A stretch of DNA of 12,408 nt from contig JAAAJB010000801.1 of NCBI GenBank assembly GCA_016098155.1, positions 1 to 12,408 on the forward strand, given 5' to 3'. The position numbers and the translations under genes are program-made. Every line of letters begins with the position of its first letter. Position 1 is the stretch's first letter. Origin of the DNA: Actinomortierella ambigua. Lineage: Eukaryota > Mortierellomycota > Mortierellomycetes > Mortierellales > Mortierellaceae. This document shows, piece by piece, positions 7,385 through 12,408 of this stretch. The notes below the pieces were generated by a model, which was given only the letters and a program-made list of their open reading frames with translations, was not told the origin of the DNA and searched no databases.

Positions 7385-10152
7385 ATGTCCAAGAAAGGCC
7401 AATGCTGCTTGTGGCCTCCCCGACGCTGGCGAACACAGCCCCACTCGCTATTGTCGTTGATCCTTCTTCTGTTTCGGCCGAGCGTTGCGCAGGACCAAAA
7501 CCTGCCGTACTATGCTGGCTCAGTCATCATCAACAACACCCTCTATCTCCTCGGAGGCACGGAGGCGCTCGCCACCCCTTTTGGTCCGTCGAATATGATC
7601 TTCACCCTCCCTCTCGACAAGACCTTTAATACCAACTCGCCGCTAAACATCACCCGCTACTCGCCACTAGATGGTGTTGTGTTGCCCTCGGCCCAGGTCG
7701 CCCCTTTCTTGAAGGACTCGTCCAGGATCCTCGTCGTCAATACCAAGAGTAACATTACCGACCAACCGGCTCGCATCTACAACATCCTCGAGAAAAAGTG
7801 GTCGGATATCAAAGGCGATGTAGCTCCACCCATTAGCCTGGACTCTGTAGGCGTTGCTCTGGATGAAGACACAGGACTTCACGTTGTCTACAGAGGTGGC
7901 CGGTCGGGTGGAGGAGTGGCCAGCCAGCTCAACATTGTCGATCCAGCGAAGGGGCCAGCTTGGGCGACTTTCAACATCACCTTGACCCCAATGCTGCAAC
8001 AGCCCATACTGCTCTTTGTGCCTAGCAGAAAAGAAACTCTGGTCATGGGTGGCTGCGATGCGGCCCCCGACTGTTTCAAAACAATTTACTTTGTCAAGAC
8101 ATTTCTTGAAACCGCCCCTGTTTTGACGACCGCGACAGTGGTGGCAGGCTCAAATGTTCCTGCTTCCCGCTCAGCAGCTTGCGTTACCATGATCGATGAC
8201 AGCACTGTTCTTCTCTACGGTGGTAATGGCAGCAATAAGACTTTGAGTGATGTCTGGAAGTTAGTGATCAACGGCGACAGGCTTGAATGGTCAGAGGTCA
8301 CTCTTTCCGGAAACCCACCCGCTGAAGGTCGAGAAGGTGCCTCTTGCACGAGGGTGCCAAACCAAAAAAAGGTCATCGTTGCTGGAGGTAGGTCATCGTT
8401 GTCTGTCTGTCTCACGAAAAGCATCGGGCGTGACTCCAATTTAGGGACAACTCAGTCATCCTCGCCCTTACCCTGCTTGACCATTGTTTATTACTACCAA
8501 TAGGGATTGTTCATGGTGATGGCAGTGTACGGAAGCACGCTACGCCTCAACTAGCTGTAATAGACATGGGGACACAACAATGGACTACCGAGTACATCAT
8601 CCGAGATCCTTCTAGTCCTTCCAAAGCACTCTCAACCCCAGCTTTGATTGGAATTGCAGCTGGATGCACGGTGCTTCTGATTGCGATTGCTGTGGGCATT
8701 TTCTGTTGGCGACGCAAGCGGAGGGCCTATACTCAAGCAAACTCGTCAACGATGGAAATTTCGACTATGGGCTCATCCTCTCCGATGAGCAACGATGGCC
8801 AAGCCCCATTCATCCAAAAACAACCAACAAATATGTTAACACGCGCAAAAACAGAGCGCTCGGCCAAGAAGGACACCAAGGATCGACTGCCATTAATCAT
8901 CTCCCCTTATCGACCACCAACAACCCCTTCGACTATCAATTCAAATCTCCCCGGCAATAGCAGCATGGTCGATATCGGCGCCGTCACCGGTTCGCCTTAC
9001 CATAACAATGGATCGTCGTACAATATTAACCAGTCGTCATACAGTGTTAACCAGCCATCGCCCAGCCCACCTTCAGCGGCACCGAGGCGTAGCACGCGGC
9101 GCAGCACGCGCAAAAAAGCTGCCAAGACAACGGTTGCTCCGGTGCTTGCAGCCAGTTGGAGCGTGCCCACAGATTCAAGTCCGACATCACGCCCGCGTAT
9201 CAAGACGGCCTACAGCTATAGTCGTGACAGCGAGCGGCTTGACTCGGCGGCCCGTGACGCCCAGCATCAAGCCTATGCCAAACAGCAGATGCTGGCCGAG
9301 GTTCGCCGCGACTTTCCAGCCCATTTGCAAGGGACCCCCCTGCAGCGCAAGGAGACCGTCTACAATCTGTCTCCCACCAGCCCTGACGAGCCCAATCCTG
9401 ATCTCACCTCCACCGTGATGAGGCTACGATCCATTGAGCTCGGAGAAGAGTCTGGCAGCAGGCCTTTGGCGCCGCCTCGTGTACCACCTGTACCTGCTCC
9501 TGGGATCGGTATCAAGCGAACTACTGTCACTCGTAGTCGACGAGATAGAAGTGGAGGAAAACGCGGAGAAGCAGAAGGACGACGCGGAGACGGAGAGGAT
9601 CGGCCCCGAGACAGAGAAGGACGACCCGGAGGAGCAGAAGGACGGCTTGGAGAAAGAGAAGGACGACTTGGTGAAGCAGAAGGACGGCTTGGAGAAAGAC
9701 AAGGACGACTTGGTGAAGTAGAAGGACGACTTGGTGAAGCAGAAGGACGGCTTGGAGAAAGAGAAAGGCGACTCGGAGAAAGAGAACGACGACTCGAAGA
9801 AAGAGAAAGACGACTCGGAGAACGAGAGGGACGACTCAAAGGAGAACTCGGAGGAGAACTCGGAGGTGGAGGACGTGACGAAGGGGGTCGCGGAGAGGGA
9901 GGAGGAAGAGGAGGAGGAGGACGCGGAGAAGCACGGAGAAGTCGACGACGGGGAAAAAGTGGGGGTCAGTATGGCATGACAGCAATGCTCGTTTCAGAAT
10001 TTATGCCGCAGGATCGGACGACAGAAGACGAAAACGACTTATCACGACCTGGCGCCCTCAATGATCCACGACTTGGCCATTTGAACCACAATGGGGCCAG
10101 CTCGCAGACGTCGCTCATTCACCACGACCATCCGCTGGATCGCAGGCGATAA
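7385..10152 (+). CDS. Kelch-repeat type I membrane protein with repetitive cytoplasmic tail, 2 exons
   Basis: Exons 7385-8387 and 8504-10152 around a 116-base GT-AG intron give 883 aa. Residues 1-35 look like a signal peptide (basic n-region, SLLSLILLLF core, cut after PSVA). Residues about 38-375 form a kelch-type beta-propeller: GG pairs recur after hydrophobic strands (LYLLGG, VLLYGG, VIVAGG) with Trp/Tyr on the following strand, and there are many N-glycosylation sites. The intron joins VIVAG to GIVHGDG within a kelch unit, which supports the splice. Residues about 382-404 are one membrane helix, followed by CWRRKRR as a cytoplasmic stop-transfer. The tail, about 480 aa, is Ser/Pro/Arg-rich; residues 693-783 are 13 heptads of GRLGERE type. 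Ligand and role are unknown. Extracellular kelch plus one helix suggests a surface receptor or adhesion protein. An in-frame ATG at 7109, with a better -3 base (G) than 7385 (T), would add 92 basic/Pro/Gln-rich residues. I chose 7385 because it puts the signal peptide at the N-terminus. Confidence 0.82.
9577..9849 (+). repeat. Thirteen 21-bp tandem units coding heptads
   Basis: Units of exactly 21 bp begin at 9577, 9598, 9619 and so on to 9829. The core (9640-9765) is GGACGRCTTGG followed by WGAARSAGAA-like variation, with decay at both ends. In the gene frame each unit reads GRLGERE or a variant (residues 693-783). A one-base-shifted frame reads KDGLEKE/KDDLVKQ, broken once by TAG at 9719-9721. 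The antisense frame reads SPSRPSL-like units. Confidence 0.9.
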
Positions 10153-10187
10153 CTCATCACCCTCCTCCCTATACACACTTTACGCCC

Positions 10188-10275
10188 GTACACATGCACA
10201 CGCACACATACACATACACGCACACACACATGCACACGCACACGCTCACGCACACAATCACTCATACACGTACAG
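10188..10275. repeat. CA-rich microsatellite in the 3' spacer
   Basis: Imperfect CA, CACG and CATA units lie between the ends of the convergent kelch and methyltransferase genes. The related motif TGTACA occurs twice just after (near 10277-10290). Confidence 0.8.
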
Positions 10276-10309
10276 TATGTACAATGTACACCCTTTGACT
10301 CTACACAAA

Positions 10310-10315
10310 ATTAAA
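10310..10315 (+). terminator. Possible poly(A) signal of the kelch gene
   Basis: ATTAAA, a common variant hexamer, lies about 158 bases after the kelch stop codon and before the converging methyltransferase stop. Confidence 0.35.
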
Positions 10316-10378
10316 AAATACATGTAAAAATGGATTAAATCTCAAAAGGCTACTGTAAGGAAACAAAAAGTGAAGTTT

Positions 10379-11689
10379 TTATTCCTCTTTAGAGGCATCT
10401 TTAGCCTCGAGATCCAAATGGACCTCAAGAATGGAATGTTTGCCACGCGTGGGCCACACTTGCACAATGCGCAGTCCTTCCGCCTCACAAAGCGCACTGT
10501 ACTCTTCTACCGTACGCTCCTTACCACCAGGAAAAGCGTTCAGCATAACCAAATCAAGAAGAATGGCCTCTCTCTGCGCCTTGGGGGCGATGACAGCCTC
10601 TGCGATCAGCAACACTGGATTCTTGTTGCCGTTGCCGTCCTCGCTGGCTTTTATAGTACAGAGTGACTCGACCATGGCTTGTCGGGTATTGCTCAGGATT
10701 CGACGGACATCGGAATCACCCCAGTTGTGCAGAATGTGGCGCATAAAGTAGACTGGATGTCCAGCTGGGACCGTCTTGAAAAAGTCACCATGAACGAAGG
10801 TCAGCTTGGCCGGGGCATCTGTCGGAGGTAAAGTAACGGTAACGTCATAAACGGTTCCTCCAGCAATCAAAGGATGCTTTGCCAGCAAGTGCTTGAAGAA
10901 GTTGCCGTCCGCGCCTCCAACGTCGCACAGCCGTTGGCCTTCATGACGGTCCCATGGATAGTCGGCAGAGATGTAGTCATTGTGATGAATGGACAAGGAA
11001 GCCATCGCGTTGGTAAACACGGCCTGTCGATCGGTGTGCGCGGCAAAGTGAGTGTAAAGGCTAGGCATACCCAGACCTGCATAGCAGGCCTGAGAGGCAG
11101 ATTCAGAGCCTGCTGCTGCGGAAGGCGATGGTGTATCGGAAGAAGCCTGGCGTGCTGGCCACTCGCAATCTGGTGCAACCTGCTTTCCTAGAAAGCCGAC
11201 AATTGTATACATCTCGTTGCCGTAATAATCTATTGCTGCTGCAACCGATGCTGCATGGCCAGGGCACAATGCCAGTGCAGCCTCGCCAGCGACCCAACGG
11301 TCGTCACATTGCACGGCCACGTCGTTTGGTTGAAGCGCGCGCAAGATGCGCTCGAGAGGTCCAGCTACGGTGCCGGTGCGGGATGCGAGCGTGTGGAGGT
11401 CTACACCACCCGGGCCGGCATCGACAAGAGCTTGAGCAATCCCTAGACGGACCGCCAGATAGAGAGCCTGGTTCTCAAAGATGCCCATGGTGGCGTATCG
11501 TAACCGTTTGTTGATGGGGATGACTAGACGTTGTAGCTCGAGCAGGAGGTCCTCAGCCTGCTGACGGGCTTGCACTGTCTCCCAATTCTCGATCTGCTCG
11601 GGGCCAGCGTTTTCAATGGTGCTAATGCATTTGACCAACTGGGTCACCAGATGAGCGGATGAAGGATTGAGCGATGGCTGATAAAACAT
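10379..11689 (-). CDS. SAM-dependent O-methyltransferase (COMT-like, Methyltransf_2 type)
   Basis: A single intronless exon encodes 436 aa. The N-terminal half is the helical dimerisation domain (residues about 40-165; ALYLAVRLGIAQAL, then GPLERILRAL). The C-terminal half is a Rossmann SAM-binding domain: motif I LCDVGGADGNF (254-264), acidic-loop strand VTLPP, and FVHGDFF (298-304). RHILHNWGD (317-325) holds the catalytic base His321 by analogy with plant caffeate O-methyltransferase. LLIAEAVI (360-367) and the terminal ERTVEEYSAL block follow. Family knowledge: these enzymes methylate hydroxyls of phenolics, polyketides or related small molecules in the cytosol. The substrate cannot be read from sequence, and no biosynthetic partner gene is visible in the window. 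Residues about 170-203 are an Ser/Ala/Pro-rich insert between the domains. The start is the ATG at 11689; an in-frame GTG further upstream (11758) is not a plausible fungal start and lies close to the TATA box. It converges on the kelch gene, 226 bases apart. Confidence 0.92.
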   Translation of the reverse strand: MFYQPSLNPSSAHLVTQLVKCISTIENAGPEQIENWETVQARQQAEDLLLELQRLVIPINKRLRYATMGIFENQALYLAVRLGIAQALVDAGPGGVDLHTLASRTGTVAGPLERILRALQPNDVAVQCDDRWVAGEAALALCPGHAASVAAAIDYYGNEMYTIVGFLGKQVAPDCEWPARQASSDTPSPSAAAGSESASQACYAGLGMPSLYTHFAAHTDRQAVFTNAMASLSIHHNDYISADYPWDRHEGQRLCDVGGADGNFFKHLLAKHPLIAGGTVYDVTVTLPPTDAPAKLTFVHGDFFKTVPAGHPVYFMRHILHNWGDSDVRRILSNTRQAMVESLCTIKASEDGNGNKNPVLLIAEAVIAPKAQREAILLDLVMLNAFPGGKERTVEEYSALCEAEGLRIVQVWPTRGKHSILEVHLDLEAKDASKEE

Positions 11690-11768
11690 GATTGGAGTGG
11701 GTTTGATGGTTATCCGTTGCGTGCCTGTGATATGTGTTTCGGAAAGCGAATAGAACACCGACGAGAGC

Positions 11769-11776
11769 TATATAAA
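11769..11776 (-). promoter_or_regulatory. TATA box of the O-methyltransferase gene
   Basis: On the minus strand the sequence reads TTTATATAG, about 80 bases before the ATG at 11689. This spacing would leave a 5' UTR of roughly 50 bases. A T-run/A-run (11791-11798) lies just upstream. Confidence 0.55.
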
Positions 11777-12091
11777 TGTTAAAAACCACTTTTTTTTAGG
11801 GGTCAGTAAAGGGGCATTGGGCATCTTTCTTGAATGTCTTGACAAGGGCCAGTAGCCTACGGTATGACTGGCATTGCATGTTTCACCTACACCAATGCAG
11901 TCTGAATTCTTCGGCATCTCTGTTGAAGGTGGTAGTTCCAGGGGTATCTCTTTTTTAAGGGATGCTCACCCCTTTTATCTTTCTAGATTTGAAACTCTTG
12001 CCATGACAACCAACATCAACAACCAGCGCCCACCTCCTCCACCCCTCCCCCCGACCCCGACCCCTCCCCACCCATCAACGGCCATAAATTC
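11777..12091. other. Intergenic, no supportable gene
   Basis: This is the upstream region of the methyltransferase gene. At 12031-12073 the plus strand is almost pure C/T with Pro-coding appearance. The plus-strand frame through it (ATG at 12003, 30 codons) is short and has no motif. On the minus strand this is the 3' flank of the zinc-knuckle frame. Confidence 0.4.
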
Positions 12092-12406
12092 CTAGCAAAG
12101 GAGCCTATGGCGAAACCAATCGATACGCGTCGCATCCTGGTGCGCCAAGTACCGATGCTCCAACACTCGACACGCTCGACTGACTGTTTTTGATTGATTT
12201 TTTTTTTCACACGTCCTCCTTTTCCTGTCAGCTCGAAGCCGCTGCTGCTGGTCTTTGACGACAGCGCACGCAGCGGCGACGCGCCCAGGTTGGTCACACG
12301 CAAAGCAGACGATGTCCTTGATATTGTGACAAACTGCTTTGAGGTGATCAGTACCCTTGCAGATTGGACATGGCGGGTACGGGTTCCAGAAACAGAGAAT
12401 CTCGGC
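12092..12406 (-). CDS. Partial zinc-knuckle (CCHC) protein, cut by the window edge
   Basis: A minus-strand frame enters from the right edge and stays open for 104 codons to TAG at 12094-12092. Near its start are two knuckles: CPICKGTDHLKAVC, a full C-x2-C-x4-H-x4-C, and, 9 residues on, CFACDQPGRVAAAC, with C-x2-C-x3-G-R-x4-C where Arg (CGC) stands in place of His. A basic Gln/Arg/Lys segment follows. Such paired knuckles bind single-stranded nucleic acid and occur in gag/ORF1 of retroelements and in RNA-processing factors such as Air1/2. A run of ten A residues (12207-12198) lies inside the frame, so the C-terminal part beyond it may be wrong or follow a frameshift. The codon-registered plus-strand frame is also open, but it shows no motif. 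Without the N-terminal part the protein cannot be named. Confidence 0.45.
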   Translation of the reverse strand, partial: AEILCFWNPYPPCPICKGTDHLKAVCHNIKDIVCFACDQPGRVAAACAVVKDQQQRLRADRKRRTCEKKNQSKTVSRACRVLEHRYLAHQDATRIDWFRHRLLC

Positions 12407-12408
12407 AC

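Noticed and set aside
6918..7436. Minus-strand frame with RERERAERAE repeats
   Set aside because: Translation of the CT-rich tract and antisense to the kelch gene start.
9360..9839. Minus-strand SPSRPS-type frame resembling an SR protein
   Set aside because: Exact antisense of the 21-bp array, without start context, splice sites or domains around it.
11690..11758. N-terminal extension of the O-methyltransferase from GTG
   Set aside because: Non-ATG start, only about 10 bases from the TATA box; the ATG at 11689 fits the family start and promoter spacing.
12198..12408. Plus-strand exon after a strong acceptor-like T/C tract ending in CAG at 12231
   Set aside because: The frame is open but carries no motif and no matching donor in phase was found upstream. 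The opposite strand encodes two zinc knuckles with correct spacing. I cannot exclude it fully.

Overview
The window looks like nuclear DNA of a filamentous fungus. Four protein genes are supported. Three are interrupted by short spliceosomal introns (95-134 bases), the promoters are pyrimidine-rich with microsatellites, and the left edge carries a eukaryotic tRNA-Lys. A secreted-side kelch domain followed by one membrane helix and a long low-complexity cytoplasmic tail is a layout I associate with Mortierella-type fungi. That lineage guess is inference, not something the sequence proves.

Layout. At 1-49 is the 3' part of a tRNA-Lys(CTT) with its Pol III T-run. About 70 bases on is a 201-base element with inverted ends and a TA duplication, like a mariner-type MITE (118-318). 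A gene-poor stretch follows to about 1590. At 1603-3204 (minus) is KIN17 in four exons, and at 3376-4449 (plus) is CWC15 in three exons. Their start codons lie 171 bases apart, facing away from each other. Both families belong to the spliceosome, so this is a divergent pair of splicing genes with one shared promoter. CWC15 appears to begin with a GC-AG intron.

4450-7100 holds no recognised gene. It contains two convergent stretches that look coding, each followed by AATAAA (5161-5485 plus; 5684-6109 minus, with a good intron), then about 500 bases of simple repeats and CT-rich DNA that form the upstream region of the next gene. At 7385-10152 (plus) is a two-exon gene for a kelch-repeat type I membrane protein whose tail carries 13 tandem 21-bp units. 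A CA-rich spacer separates it from a convergent, intronless O-methyltransferase gene (10379-11689, minus) with a TATA box. At the right edge (12092-12406, minus) a partial reading frame encodes two CCHC zinc knuckles, the second with His replaced by Arg, probably part of a retroelement gag/ORF1-like or other RNA-binding protein.

The points most worth a second look are the MITE-like element, the GC donor of CWC15 with a competing GT four bases downstream, the RD-rich tail on KIN17 in place of the usual C-terminal domains, the heptad-length DNA repeat in the kelch protein, and the unassigned spliced frame at 5684-6109. I see no multi-gene system that I could call new with confidence.
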